This document shows positions 24,400 to 32,974 of a stretch of 64,000 bases of DNA, piece after piece. A program made the translations under genes and the position numbers. The stretch spans positions 62,001 to 126,000 of the forward strand of contig CAWIKW010000007.1 in assembly GCA_963836785.1 (NCBI GenBank), read 5' to 3'. A model generated the notes under the pieces. The model was given only the letters and a program-made list of their open reading frames with translations, ran no database searches and was not told the origin of the DNA. Position 1 is the stretch's first letter. Each line of letters begins with the position of its first letter. The stretch comes from DASQPR01 sp963836785. GTDB lineage: Bacteria > Actinomycetota > Actinomycetes > Mycobacteriales > Micromonosporaceae.

Positions 24400-25269
24400 G
24401 TGACCGCGATGATTCTGGATGGCAAAACCACGCTCGCCACCATCAAAGACGAACTCCGGGTACGGATCAAGGCCCTAGCCGATCGCGGCGTGATACCCGG
24501 CCTGGGAACGGTTCTCGTCGGCGACGACCCCGGATCGCGCGCGTACGTCGCCGGCAAGCATCGCGACTGCGCCGAACTCGGCATCGCGTCCGTACGGCGG
24601 GATCTGCCGGCAACGGCAACGCAGTCGCTGGTTCTCGACGCCGTGGCGGAACTGAACGCGGATCCGACGTGTGCCGGCTACATCGTCCAGTTGCCGCTGC
24701 CGAAGGGTCTGGACGAACTCGCCGTTCTCGAAGCCGTCGACCCGGCCAAAGACGCCGACGGCCTGCATCCGGTCAACCTCGGTCGGCTCGTCCTGGGCAA
24801 GGCCGCTCCACTGCCGTGCACGCCGCGAGGCATCGTCGATCTGCTCCGGCGCTATGACGTGCCGATCGCCGGAGCCGAGGTCGTCGTCGTCGGTCGCGGG
24901 ACGACCGTCGGCCGGCCGCTCGGACTGCTACTGACCCGACGCAGCGAGAATGCCACGGTGACGTTGTGCCACACCGGTACGCGTGACCTCGCGGCGCACG
25001 TACGGTCGGCGGACATTGTGGTCGCCGCCGCCGGCGTACCGGGGCTGATCACCGCCGAGATGGTGAAGCCCGGTGCGGCCGTGCTCGACGTCGGCATCTC
25101 GCGGGTGGAACTCGTCGACGGCAAGACGAAGCTCGTGGGCGACGTCGCGCCGGACGTACGGGAGGTCGCGGGGTATCTCGCCCCGATGCCCGGTGGGGTC
25201 GGTCTGATGACCCGCGGGATGTTGCTCACCAACGTCGTCGAGCTGGCCGAGGCCCGGGCGGCGCGCTGA
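24400..25269 (+). CDS. folD: Methylenetetrahydrofolate dehydrogenase/cyclohydrolase
   Basis: Bifunctional enzyme that turns 5,10-methylene-THF into 10-formyl-THF, the donor used by PurN and PurH. The catalytic Tyr and Lys are in SRAYVAGKHRDCAELGI, followed by GYIVQLPLPKGLD, DADGLHPVNLGRL, the NADP loop VVGRGTTVGRPLGLLL and the C-terminal PMPGGVGLMTRGML. GTG 24400 gives 289 residues, normal for the family; ATG 24373 would add nine residues without better support. Confidence 0.95.
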   Translation: MTAMILDGKTTLATIKDELRVRIKALADRGVIPGLGTVLVGDDPGSRAYVAGKHRDCAELGIASVRRDLPATATQSLVLDAVAELNADPTCAGYIVQLPLPKGLDELAVLEAVDPAKDADGLHPVNLGRLVLGKAAPLPCTPRGIVDLLRRYDVPIAGAEVVVVGRGTTVGRPLGLLLTRRSENATVTLCHTGTRDLAAHVRSADIVVAAAGVPGLITAEMVKPGAAVLDVGISRVELVDGKTKLVGDVAPDVREVAGYLAPMPGGVGLMTRGMLLTNVVELAEARAAR

Positions 25270-25379
25270 CCGGCGGTCTCATGGGCCACAACATCATGCC
25301 CGCGCCGGGTGGACCGACCGTGGTGGCGATATCGTGCGGACGTTGAACCACAATCGATGACCTTGGGAGATGTAGTCCG

Positions 25380-26330
25380 ATGGGCAAGAAGGTAACCGTC
25401 GTCGGCGCCGGTTTCTACGGCACCACGACCGCGCAGCGGCTGGCTGAGTTCGACGTGTTCGAGACCGTCGTGCTCACCGACATCGTCGATGGCAAGCCCG
25501 CCGGCGTGGCGCTCGACCTCAACCAGTCGCGGCCGATCGAAGGCTTCGAGACCAAGGTCGTCGGCGTCACGACCGGCCCGAACGGCGAAGGCTACGAGGC
25601 TATCGAGGGCTCCGACGTCATCGTGATCACCGCTGGGCTGCCGCGCAAGCCCGGCATGAGCCGGATGGATCTGCTCGGGACGAACGCCAAGATCGTCCGT
25701 CAGGTCGCCGAGAATGTGGCCAAGTACGCGCCGAACGCGGTCGTGATCGTGGTGTCGAACCCGCTCGACGAGATGACGGCGCTGGCCCAGATCGCGACCG
25801 GATTCCCGCGCAACCGCGTGCTCGGGCAGGCCGGCGTGCTGGACACCGCGCGCTTCACCAACTTCGTCGCCGAGGAGCTCGGTGTTCCGGTCAAGTCGGT
25901 GAAGACGCTGACGCTCGGCTCACACGGCGACACCATGGTGCCGGTGCCGTCGCACTGCACCGTGGATGGCAAGCCGCTGGACCTCGTGATGTCCGCGGAC
26001 AAGATCGAGGAGCTGGTCGTGCGTACGCGCAACGGCGGCGCCGAGGTAGTCGCACTCTTGAAGACCGGCTCGGCCTACTACGCACCGTCGGCCGCCGCCG
26101 CCCGGATGGCCAAGGCCGTCGCCGAGGACTCCGGCGAGGTCATTCCGGTCTGCGCGTGGGTCGATGGTGAATTCGGCATCTCCGGCGTCTACCTCGGTGT
26201 GTTGGCCGAGATCGACGCCACCGGCGTACGCAAGGTCATCGAGACCGATCTCACGGACACCGAACTCGCGTCACTGCGCGAGGCGGCGGAAGCCGTTCGG
26301 GCGAAGCAGGCCGACGTCGCCAGCATGTAG
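25380..26330 (+). CDS. mdh: Malate dehydrogenase, LDH-like type
   Basis: NAD-dependent enzyme for malate/oxaloacetate of 316 residues. The NAD loop is VVGAGFYGTTTAQRLAE; the substrate loop AGLPRKPGMSRMDLL has the two Arg residues expected of malate rather than lactate enzymes; the catalytic His is in LGSHGDTMVPVPS and SNPLDEMT supplies the Asn. It is the LDH-like clade, not the longer cytosolic-type MDH seen in Streptomyces and mycobacteria. GGGAGA lies about 11 bases before ATG 25380. Confidence 0.95.
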   Translation: MGKKVTVVGAGFYGTTTAQRLAEFDVFETVVLTDIVDGKPAGVALDLNQSRPIEGFETKVVGVTTGPNGEGYEAIEGSDVIVITAGLPRKPGMSRMDLLGTNAKIVRQVAENVAKYAPNAVVIVVSNPLDEMTALAQIATGFPRNRVLGQAGVLDTARFTNFVAEELGVPVKSVKTLTLGSHGDTMVPVPSHCTVDGKPLDLVMSADKIEELVVRTRNGGAEVVALLKTGSAYYAPSAAAARMAKAVAEDSGEVIPVCAWVDGEFGISGVYLGVLAEIDATGVRKVIETDLTDTELASLREAAEAVRAKQADVASM

Positions 26331-26362
26331 GTGCCGCTCGGCGCCTCGACGCCCTCTGGCAT

Positions 26363-26415
26363 TTGTACGGGAGTTGGCCGGTCATCCGGCCCGCGACCGC
26401 CCAGCTTCCGTACAA
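26363..26415. terminator. Long imperfect hairpin after mdh
   Basis: TTGTACGGGAGTTGG (26363-26377) pairs with CCAGCTTCCGTACAA (26401-26415) over 15 bases with two G-U pairs, and GGCCGG/CCGGCC forms an inner stem at 26376-26391. It separates mdh from the convergent gene at 26455 and can serve both directions. Confidence 0.6.
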
Positions 26416-26454
26416 CTGCGCGAGCAACCCGGTCACCCGCAGCGCGCCATGGTC

Positions 26455-27216
26455 CTAGGCGGATGCGATGGCGACCGCGAGTGCGGCGAGCGACAGCCCT
26501 GACGCGGTGACGTACGCGCCGACCGGCAGACTCCGTGACTCCGGACGGACCGACCCGTCGGAACCGCGCGGCCGCAACGCCGTGATGACCGGGCCCATGA
26601 CGATGAACATCACGCCAAGCAAGCCCGCTACGCAGGCCCACTGCCAGCCGATGAGGAACGCGGCTCCGCCGCGCGTCGTCTGCATGGTGGCCACGAGGTC
26701 GTCGTGCCCGTCGCCGGGAATGGGCAGGAACACGACGGCGAGAGCGATCAGCGCGGCGATGGGCAGGCGCCAGCACCAGACGTACCAAGATCGACGGGCG
26801 AGACGATGCCCGTCCGATGCCTTGATCCGCTGCATGAGCAACGTGCTGTCCGTGAGCGGGCGGACGTCGGCCCGGCCGTAGCGGCGGCGATGGTCGCGAT
26901 CGAGGAGGATGGCCGCGAGCGGAAGCAGCCCGTACGTGCACCATCCGGCCGCGGCCATGCCGACCGGCACACCGCCGGCGAGACTCTGCGCCAGGTGGAA
27001 CAGTCGAGGCGTGACCGCATCGCGGGCAAACTCGACGGCGATCGCGACCGCGGCCAGACCGAGGAGTGTCCCGACGACGAGGACGCGGCGGCGGCGATGC
27101 GTGTTGGGTAGCACTCGATGTCGGGTCGCTGTGCGAGCCGCGGGGGGCGACGAGGCGGACACAAGCGGTGACAGTACCGAGCCGTCGCCGTACGCACCAG
27201 TGTTTGTGCAGCTCAA
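26455..27216 (-). CDS. Predicted integral membrane protein
   Basis: A 253-residue ORF with five hydrophobic stretches (VLVVGTLLGLAAVAIAVEFA, GLLPLAAILLD, WRLPIAALIALAVVFLPIPG, GLLGVMFIVMGPVITAL, SGLSLAALAVAIASA). No family recognised. The listed start is TTG 27216, 98 bases from icd on the other strand; GTG 27162 is another possibility and would leave more room for a promoter. Codon use looks like real coding sequence. Confidence 0.6.
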   Translation of the reverse strand: MSCTNTGAYGDGSVLSPLVSASSPPAARTATRHRVLPNTHRRRRVLVVGTLLGLAAVAIAVEFARDAVTPRLFHLAQSLAGGVPVGMAAAGWCTYGLLPLAAILLDRDHRRRYGRADVRPLTDSTLLMQRIKASDGHRLARRSWYVWCWRLPIAALIALAVVFLPIPGDGHDDLVATMQTTRGGAAFLIGWQWACVAGLLGVMFIVMGPVITALRPRGSDGSVRPESRSLPVGAYVTASGLSLAALAVAIASA

Positions 27217-27267
27217 CTACGTTGCGATGGATGACACTGCCCCGGACTGTGCCGACAGGCGGGCTTC

Positions 27268-27283
27268 CAGTACGCTCGTACTG
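27268..27283. promoter_or_regulatory. Palindrome upstream of icd
   Basis: CAGTACG and CGTACTG flank CT, giving a 16-base perfect palindrome that ends 31 bases before the icd start, followed by TTAATGA. It could be an operator near the icd promoter or a 5' stem-loop. Confidence 0.4.
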
Positions 27284-27314
27284 TTAATGAGATCCGAGAG
27301 GAGCGCCACCGACC

Positions 27315-28532
27315 ATGGCGAAGATCAAGGTAACCAAGCCGGTCGTCGAGATCGACGGCGACGAGATGACGAGGGTCATCTGGAAGCAGATCCGTGAGCA
27401 GCTGATCCTGCCGTATGTCGACGTCGATCTCGATTATTACGACCTCGGCATCGAGCACCGCGATGCGACCGATGATCAGGTGACGGTCGACTCGGCGAAC
27501 GCGATCAAGCGCCATGGTGTCGGTGTGAAGTGCGCGACCATCACCCCGGATGAGGCCCGCGTCGAAGAGTTCGGCCTGAAGAAGATGTGGCGGTCGCCCA
27601 ACGGCACGATCCGCAACATCCTCGGCGGCGTCGTCTTCCGCGAGCCGATCGTCGTTTCCAATGTCCCGCGCCTGGTGCCGAACTGGAAGAAGCCAATCAT
27701 CATCGGCCGTCACGCGCACGGCGACCAGTACAAGGCGACGGATTTTGTGGTGCCCGGTCCAGGCAAGGTCACCATCAGCTACCAGCCGGCCGATGGCGGT
27801 GCACCGATGGAGTTCGAGGTGGCCGACTTCCCTGGTGGCGGTATCGCCATGGGCATGTACAACTACGACAACTCGATCCGCGACTTCGCGCGCGCGTCGT
27901 TCCGCTACGGGCTCGACCGGAACTACCCGGTCTACCTGTCGACGAAGAACACGATCCTCAAGGCGTACGACGGCCGGTTCAAGGATCTGTTTGCCGAGAT
28001 CTTCGAGACCGAATTCGCCGCCGACTTCAAGGCGGCCGGCCTCACGTACGAGCACCGGCTGATCGACGACATGGTCGCGGCCGCGCTCAAGTGGGAGGGC
28101 GGCTACGTCTGGGCCTGCAAGAACTACGACGGTGACGTCCAGTCCGACACCGTGGCCCAGGGGTATGGCTCGCTCGGTCTGATGACGTCCGTACTCATGA
28201 CGCCGGACGGCCAGACCTGCGAGGCCGAGGCGGCGCACGGCACGGTGACCCGGCACTACCGCCAATGGCAGCGGGGCGAGAAGACCTCGACGAACCCGAT
28301 CGCCTCGATCTTCGCCTGGACGCGTGGCCTGGCCTTCCGTGGGAAGCTCGACCACACGCCCGAGGTGACCGCGTTCGCCGACACGTTGGAGCACGTCTGC
28401 GTGGAGACCGTCGAGGCTGGTCAGATGACCAAGGACCTCGCGCTGCTCATCGGGCCGGACGCGCCGTGGTTGTCCACCGACGAGTTCATGAACGCGCTGA
28501 ACGACAACCTGGCCCGTAAGCTCGGCGCCTGA
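27315..28532 (+). CDS. icd: NADP-dependent isocitrate dehydrogenase
   Basis: TCA-cycle enzyme of 405 residues in the dimeric class related to eukaryotic cytosolic IDH. Seen: VVEIDGDEMTRVIWKQI at the N-terminus, the substrate loop WRSPNGTIRNILGGVVFREP with the phosphate-binding Ser and Arg residues, IIGRHAHGDQYKATD, the metal-binding NYDGDVQSD and AAHGTVTRHYR for NADP. GAGGAG lies 12 bases before ATG 27315. Followed by a 10-bp terminator at 28549-28579. Confidence 0.96.
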   Translation: MAKIKVTKPVVEIDGDEMTRVIWKQIREQLILPYVDVDLDYYDLGIEHRDATDDQVTVDSANAIKRHGVGVKCATITPDEARVEEFGLKKMWRSPNGTIRNILGGVVFREPIVVSNVPRLVPNWKKPIIIGRHAHGDQYKATDFVVPGPGKVTISYQPADGGAPMEFEVADFPGGGIAMGMYNYDNSIRDFARASFRYGLDRNYPVYLSTKNTILKAYDGRFKDLFAEIFETEFAADFKAAGLTYEHRLIDDMVAAALKWEGGYVWACKNYDGDVQSDTVAQGYGSLGLMTSVLMTPDGQTCEAEAAHGTVTRHYRQWQRGEKTSTNPIASIFAWTRGLAFRGKLDHTPEVTAFADTLEHVCVETVEAGQMTKDLALLIGPDAPWLSTDEFMNALNDNLARKLGA

Positions 28533-28548
28533 CGTTCGTCGTGGTTCA

Positions 28549-28579
28549 GGTCGGCCGGGGCGTTGCGCTCCGGCCGACC
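28549..28579 (+). terminator. Terminator after icd
   Basis: GGTCGGCCGG (28549-28558) and CCGGCCGACC (28570-28579) pair perfectly around an 11-base loop; GTCGTTTGAG follows, as it does after the sucD terminator. Confidence 0.75.
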
Positions 28580-28626
28580 GTCGTTTGAGGCGTACGTCCA
28601 ACCGATGCGCGCGCAGTCCCGGCTCG

Positions 28627-28699
28627 GTCCGGGCCGTCCCGCCCGTCCGGCCCGTCCCGCCCGTCCGGGCCGTCCCGCCCGTCCCGCCCGTCCGGGCCG
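28627..28699. repeat. Low-complexity GTCCCGCCC-type repeat
   Basis: About eight units of 8-9 bases (CCGTCCCGCC, CGTCCGGGC) in a row, just past the icd terminator. Translated it gives only Arg/Pro/Ala repeats, so it is not a gene. Confidence 0.75.
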
Positions 28700-28732
28700 C
28701 GCGGCGCTGGCGGGTCGGACGTGCGCGACGCC

Positions 28733-28813
28733 CCAAGATCCGTGATCGTGCAGCGTGGCGGGCCCTTCGCGGCCATGATCAGGTCACTCTTGCTGCAAGG
28801 TCACGGATCTTGG
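28733..28813. repeat. Nested inverted repeat downstream of icd
   Basis: CCAAGATCCGTGA (28733-28745) is exactly complementary to 28801-28813, and inside it TGCAGC (28749-28754) to GCTGCA (28792-28797), separated by a 3x3 internal loop. The folded form has 19 paired bases and a 37-base loop. Confidence 0.8.
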
Positions 28814-29405
28814 CAGGTGAGTGCGAATGACCAGGACCGCCCGTGCGAACGACGCGGGCCTTCCCGGCTCGGTCCAGGCCCTCGCATCGAGCGGCGTGTC
28901 GGCGCTGTGCCATCTCATCGGGTGATATAGGGATTTGTCCGTCACTGCCGGCCGGGATCTGTCGTTGGTATCAACGTGAACGCGGCTTGCGCGGTCACGC
29001 GTCGGCCTGGGTCTCCCGACAACCTGGCGGGTCACCGCCAGCGCTCTGCTCAGGCCGGGTGAACACCAACATGGGGATCATCCCCAGCGTCCCTCAGCGG
29101 GGGTCCGGCGAGCCCGGGCCCCCGCCCCCTATCGCGTACGCCATCGCTCGTCGATGCGAGACCGCGACTCAGTGATGCACCAGGCGCTCTTCGGCGAGAT
29201 CCGCGACTCGGGAACGTCAGCGATGTTAAGGCTGACGGATAACGACCCTGCCGTGACGCGCGCGACCCCGGCCGAGGACCTCGCGCCGTGAGGAGCGGGC
29301 GGCAGCGAAGGACCGTGGCGTCGACGAGCGCCAGGTGCTGGGCCACGAGGGCGACCCTGACGTGACGAACTCGTCGCCGACCCCGGAACTCCCGGTCAGG
29401 CGGTG
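28814..29405. other. 592 bases without a supported gene
   Basis: Short frames exist, such as 29154-29291 on the plus strand with 45 residues, but none has a ribosome site or a recognisable family. The composition is still GC-rich and codon-like between 29180 and 29400, so a decayed gene is possible. No tRNA, insertion sequence or clear promoter was found. Confidence 0.5.
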
Positions 29406-30647
29406 CTAGCTGAGGTGCCAGGTGGCGCCGTCGGGAGTGTCGCGGATCTCGATGCCGGCCGCCGCGAGCTTGTCGCGAATGGTGTCCGCGGTCGCGAAGT
29501 CCCGGCTGGCCCGCGCCGTACCGCGGATCTGGCACACGAGATCCAGCACGGCCGGCAGCGCGACTGACTTTGGATCGACGGCGCCGGCGAGGTCGCCGAG
29601 CCGCACGATCATCTGCCGGAAGACGGTGCGCGCGTAGCCGACGTCGTCGGAGAGATCGGACGCCCACTCGGTCAACAACTGATCGAGATCGAGCATCGCC
29701 GCGACGCAGCCGTCGGCGTCGTTCGCTGCCGCCGCGGCGGCGAACGACGCATTGAGCCGATCGGCCTCGGCCGCGAGGATCACCGGCGCGGACTCGTCGG
29801 CTGCGCTCGCCCCGCCCGGCCGGTCGGCCGAATCGGACGAGCGTCGCACCGACGCCGCGCCGGGGTGCTCGCGGTTGAGTTCGTCGAACGTGAGCACCGT
29901 CCCGCTCGGGAAGACCGTACTCGCGCCGCGACGTCGGATCGTCATCGTTCCGTTGCCCGACACCGTCGCCGTCGTGGCGTCGAGATCCAGCGTGACGGCG
30001 GTGTGTTCGTCGACGCCGATGATGAAGGTATCGTCCGGCAGCATCTGCTCCATCTGCGACAGTCGACGTTCGCCCAGGTAGCAGAACCGGGTGTCGTGGT
30101 GGCCGCCTTCGGCGTTGTCGTAGTGCGGCACCACCACGACCGGCATGCCGGTCACCTGCCGGACGATGTCGAGCCCCTCGGCCCAGGCCGGTGACTCGCC
30201 CGCCTTGTAGATCTCGTACACCGGCACTGTGTGTGACCCGAGGGTGAGCGCGGCGGCGCTGGCGAAGATGACCACACCGCCGCGCTTGAGCCGATCGGTG
30301 ATGAGTTGCGGGACCTCGGTGTCGCGCCACTGGCGCAACGCATAGGTCGGGCTGCCCGGGCCGGCGAAGATCCAGCCGGCGTCGCCAAGATCAGCGAGCG
30401 CCCGCGCGCGGGCGGCCGGTGCGAGGTCGCGACTCCGCCACGACACCACGTTGACCTTGCGGCCGACGCTCGCGTCGAAATACGCCACCGCTCGCTCGGA
30501 GATGTCGTCGGCGTTTTCCTGGAAGCCGTACGGAGTGTCGAGCACGACCGCTGGTGCGTCGCCGAGGCGTGCGAAGAATTCGCGATGCGGCTTGATCATC
30601 GTCGGTGCCGTCTCGCCGGAGCCCATCATGACGAGCAAACGCGTCAT
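29406..30647 (-). CDS. S51/class I GATase-like domain fused to a CysRS C-terminal-like domain
   Basis: A 413-residue protein. Residues 1-245 are like peptidase S51/cyanophycinase and class I amidotransferase folds: LLVMMGSGETAPTM, DTPYGFQENAD, IFAGPGSPTYALRQW and VVIFASAAALTLGSHTVPVY, where Ser takes the nucleophile place (SAGA is changed to SAAA). Residues about 300-413 look like the C-terminal region of cysteinyl-tRNA synthetase: a helical DALR-like part, then LVCQIRGTARASRDFATADT and AAGIEIRDTPDGATWHLS. No synthetase catalytic core is present. The start overlaps the stop of the hydrolase at 30644 by four bases, so the two are co-translated. Substrate unknown. Confidence 0.75.
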   Translation of the reverse strand: MTRLLVMMGSGETAPTMIKPHREFFARLGDAPAVVLDTPYGFQENADDISERAVAYFDASVGRKVNVVSWRSRDLAPAARARALADLGDAGWIFAGPGSPTYALRQWRDTEVPQLITDRLKRGGVVIFASAAALTLGSHTVPVYEIYKAGESPAWAEGLDIVRQVTGMPVVVVPHYDNAEGGHHDTRFCYLGERRLSQMEQMLPDDTFIIGVDEHTAVTLDLDATTATVSGNGTMTIRRRGASTVFPSGTVLTFDELNREHPGAASVRRSSDSADRPGGASAADESAPVILAAEADRLNASFAAAAAANDADGCVAAMLDLDQLLTEWASDLSDDVGYARTVFRQMIVRLGDLAGAVDPKSVALPAVLDLVCQIRGTARASRDFATADTIRDKLAAAGIEIRDTPDGATWHLS

Positions 30648-31633
30648 CGAATCGACCCCTCGCTCGCCGGATCGAGCGCGCTGACGTCGTCCAGCTGTGC
30701 GGTCGGTGCCAACAGATCCAACCGGGCCTCGAGCGCCAGCAGATCGTCGGCGACCCGGCCGGGCTGCTGGGCGTGCAGGTCATGATCGCCGCCCAGGTAC
30801 TCGCTGATCCTAGCGTCGGGCAGCGCGGCGGCAGCCCGCATGATCCGTTCGCGACGGACCGCAGCCGCATCCGGATCGTCCGGGAGCGCGGGCATGAGCA
30901 ACACGGGCACGGCAACTTGCGGATAGTACGGCGCCGGCGGGTCGTCCCACATGCTCCGCGCGATCTGCATGTGATGCTCGATGCTCAGCCGGCGATGGAT
31001 CGTCCCGTCCGCGTCCTCCCGGAGATTGGCCACCGTCGCCTCGATGGCGGCGGCGCTCCATTGTGGATGCCCGGCCCGCATCCGCGCCCGCATGGCACTG
31101 GCCGGCTGACCGTCCACAGCGGGCGGGCGCATCCGTCGCTCCGCCGAAGCCCAGGAGTCGAACGTATCGGCCGGACTGAACCACCCGCCGTCGACGAGAG
31201 CCAGGGCCGCCACCACATCCGGGTGTTCGGCCGCGAGCCGGATGACGACATTGCCACCCCACGACTGACCGGCGACGACAGCGCCGACGATGCCCAACTG
31301 GGCCGCGACCGTCGCGACGTCGGCGGCGGCCGTCGCCGTGTCGTACCCGTCGTCCGGCGCGTCGCTCTCGCCGTGCGAACGCAGGTCGACGGCGATGGTT
31401 TCGTGGCCGGCCGCGGCGAGGCGGACCGCGACCTCGTCCCACAGCCGCGCATTCGACGACAGGCCGTGCACGAGAACGAAGTCTCTCGGGGCTGGCCGGT
31501 CGACAGCACCGGGTCGCGAGACCGCCGGCGGAAACCATCGCCGCAGATGCAGCCGCACGCCCGGCGCGACCGCGACCCACTCGTCGCGCAAGGCGGACGG
31601 ATCATCGATGGATGGATGGTCGCCGGAAGGCAT
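30644..31633 (-). CDS. Alpha/beta hydrolase
   Basis: A 329-residue hydrolase with the complete triad pattern: oxyanion loop FVLVHGLSSNARLWD, nucleophile elbow AGQSWGG and the His in GGDHDLHAQQP. The cap region between about 165 and 245 is helical (SAMRARMRAGHPQWSAAAIE). Substrate cannot be inferred; candidates are esters, lactones or epoxides. ATGA overlap with the S51-like gene downstream indicates one operon and perhaps one pathway. Confidence 0.88.
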   Translation of the reverse strand: MPSGDHPSIDDPSALRDEWVAVAPGVRLHLRRWFPPAVSRPGAVDRPAPRDFVLVHGLSSNARLWDEVAVRLAAAGHETIAVDLRSHGESDAPDDGYDTATAAADVATVAAQLGIVGAVVAGQSWGGNVVIRLAAEHPDVVAALALVDGGWFSPADTFDSWASAERRMRPPAVDGQPASAMRARMRAGHPQWSAAAIEATVANLREDADGTIHRRLSIEHHMQIARSMWDDPPAPYYPQVAVPVLLMPALPDDPDAAAVRRERIMRAAAALPDARISEYLGGDHDLHAQQPGRVADDLLALEARLDLLAPTAQLDDVSALDPASEGSIR

Positions 31634-31695
31634 GCGCCAACGATAGCCGCGCCGACCGACACGAATTCGTCAGCGCGTGAAGCGGTGAGCGACGG

Positions 31696-32712
31696 TCAGG
31701 AACCCCAGGCGCGCCGGTCCAACGCACCGAGCACCCGATCGACCCGTACGACACCGCTCGCGGCCGCGATCGCCATGGCCGTTCCGGGTTCGCGCCAATT
31801 GTTCCGGATCGCTTTGGCGCTGAAGTACCACGCGTCGCGCCGGTTGCCCGATGCCGCGGACCAGCACGCGAGTTCGCCATAGACGCGAGCGGCACCGGGC
31901 CGACAACCGCGGATCTCCGGATGCCGCGTCATCATCCAGCGCAACGAGGAGATACGGGTCGCATACTCGTACGCCGAGTGCGGCTGTCGTGGCCATCGGA
32001 CCCGTACGAGGGCTTCGTCGACGTGTACGACCGGTGAGCGTTTCGCCGCGCGGAGCAGCAGGTCCCAGTCTTCGTTGTCGCTACCCGACGCATCCTCGGC
32101 GACCAGGCCGAGCCCGCCCAGGAGCGCGGCCCGACGCATCAGGAACGTCGACGAGTGGAGCATCTCCATCCGCGCGGCGACGAGATCCTCGACGCGCACG
32201 GTGTCCTGGTCGGCCAGTCGCGGAGTCCGGTGACCCGCGTGCTCGACCTCTATCGCGCAGGTGACGAACTCCGACTCCGGACGCGCCGTCAGCGCCTGCA
32301 CCTGGGCCGTGAGCTTTCCGCTGGCCCACTCGGTGTCGTCATCGCAGAACGCGACGAGATCGGTGTCGAGGCCCAGAACGCCCGTGTTGCGGGTGCCGGC
32401 GAGACCCGGCGTACGCCAATTCGACAGCACCATGACCGGCCGCGGCAGCGCGCGTGCAAGCAGGTAGTCGGGCGGTGTCCCGTCGTACACCACGATCACC
32501 CGCATTGGACCGGCATAGTCCTGCGCCAGCACGGCCTTCAGAGCTTGGCTCATGGCTTCGGGACGGTCGCGGGTCGGGATGACGACACCGACGCTGGGGA
32601 GATTGGCCGCCCCGTGCGGTGTCGTCTTCGCTGTGGCCGACGAGTCGCGGTTACGGCCGGGACCGAAACGATACGGCCGGGCATTGCGCATCGGCTGGGC
32701 TGTGTCGATCAT
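31696..32712 (-). CDS. Family 2 glycosyltransferase
   Basis: GT-A fold transferase of 338 residues. The start of the nucleotide-binding domain is SVGVVIPTRDRPEAMSQAL, the metal-binding DxD motif is in DLVAFCDDDTEW, and later GSDNEDWDLLLRAAK matches the acceptor/base region. There are no membrane helices, so it is cytoplasmic or peripheral. Donor and acceptor are unknown; no other sugar genes lie close by. About 38 N-terminal residues are non-conserved. Confidence 0.88.
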   Translation of the reverse strand: MIDTAQPMRNARPYRFGPGRNRDSSATAKTTPHGAANLPSVGVVIPTRDRPEAMSQALKAVLAQDYAGPMRVIVVYDGTPPDYLLARALPRPVMVLSNWRTPGLAGTRNTGVLGLDTDLVAFCDDDTEWASGKLTAQVQALTARPESEFVTCAIEVEHAGHRTPRLADQDTVRVEDLVAARMEMLHSSTFLMRRAALLGGLGLVAEDASGSDNEDWDLLLRAAKRSPVVHVDEALVRVRWPRQPHSAYEYATRISSLRWMMTRHPEIRGCRPGAARVYGELACWSAASGNRRDAWYFSAKAIRNNWREPGTAMAIAAASGVVRVDRVLGALDRRAWGS

Positions 32713-32904
32713 GCGTCCGTCCGATCATTCATCGTGTCCAGATCAAACGCTGTCGTCCGGATAACGACTGATGAGACGGGTTGGAGGCTCATGTGTATAG
32801 AAAAAACGACATGAATGCCACCATCGGGAGTGGCGCGAAATCACAAAGTGCCTGCATATCGAGCTTGCGACTCTGTGACGCTGGCTGCCGTCTGCTCGCC
32901 AATT

Positions 32905-32924
32905 GCCCGATCGCCCGATCGGGC
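32905..32924 (-). terminator. Hairpin after the TauE/SafE gene
   Basis: GCCCGATCG (32905-32913) and CGATCGGGC (32916-32924) are complementary, in the gap 32713-32974 downstream of the minus-strand permease. The rest of that gap is noticeably more AT-rich (for example TGTATAGAAAAAACG near 32792) and holds no gene I can support. Confidence 0.5.
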
Positions 32925-32974
32925 ACTAATCCGGGCACACCCGCCGATTAGCGGAGCAAAACGTCGGTTGCGAA

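Noticed and set aside
29154..29291. 45-residue ORF in the gap before the S51-like gene
   Set aside because: No ribosome site, no family, no neighbours in the same direction.
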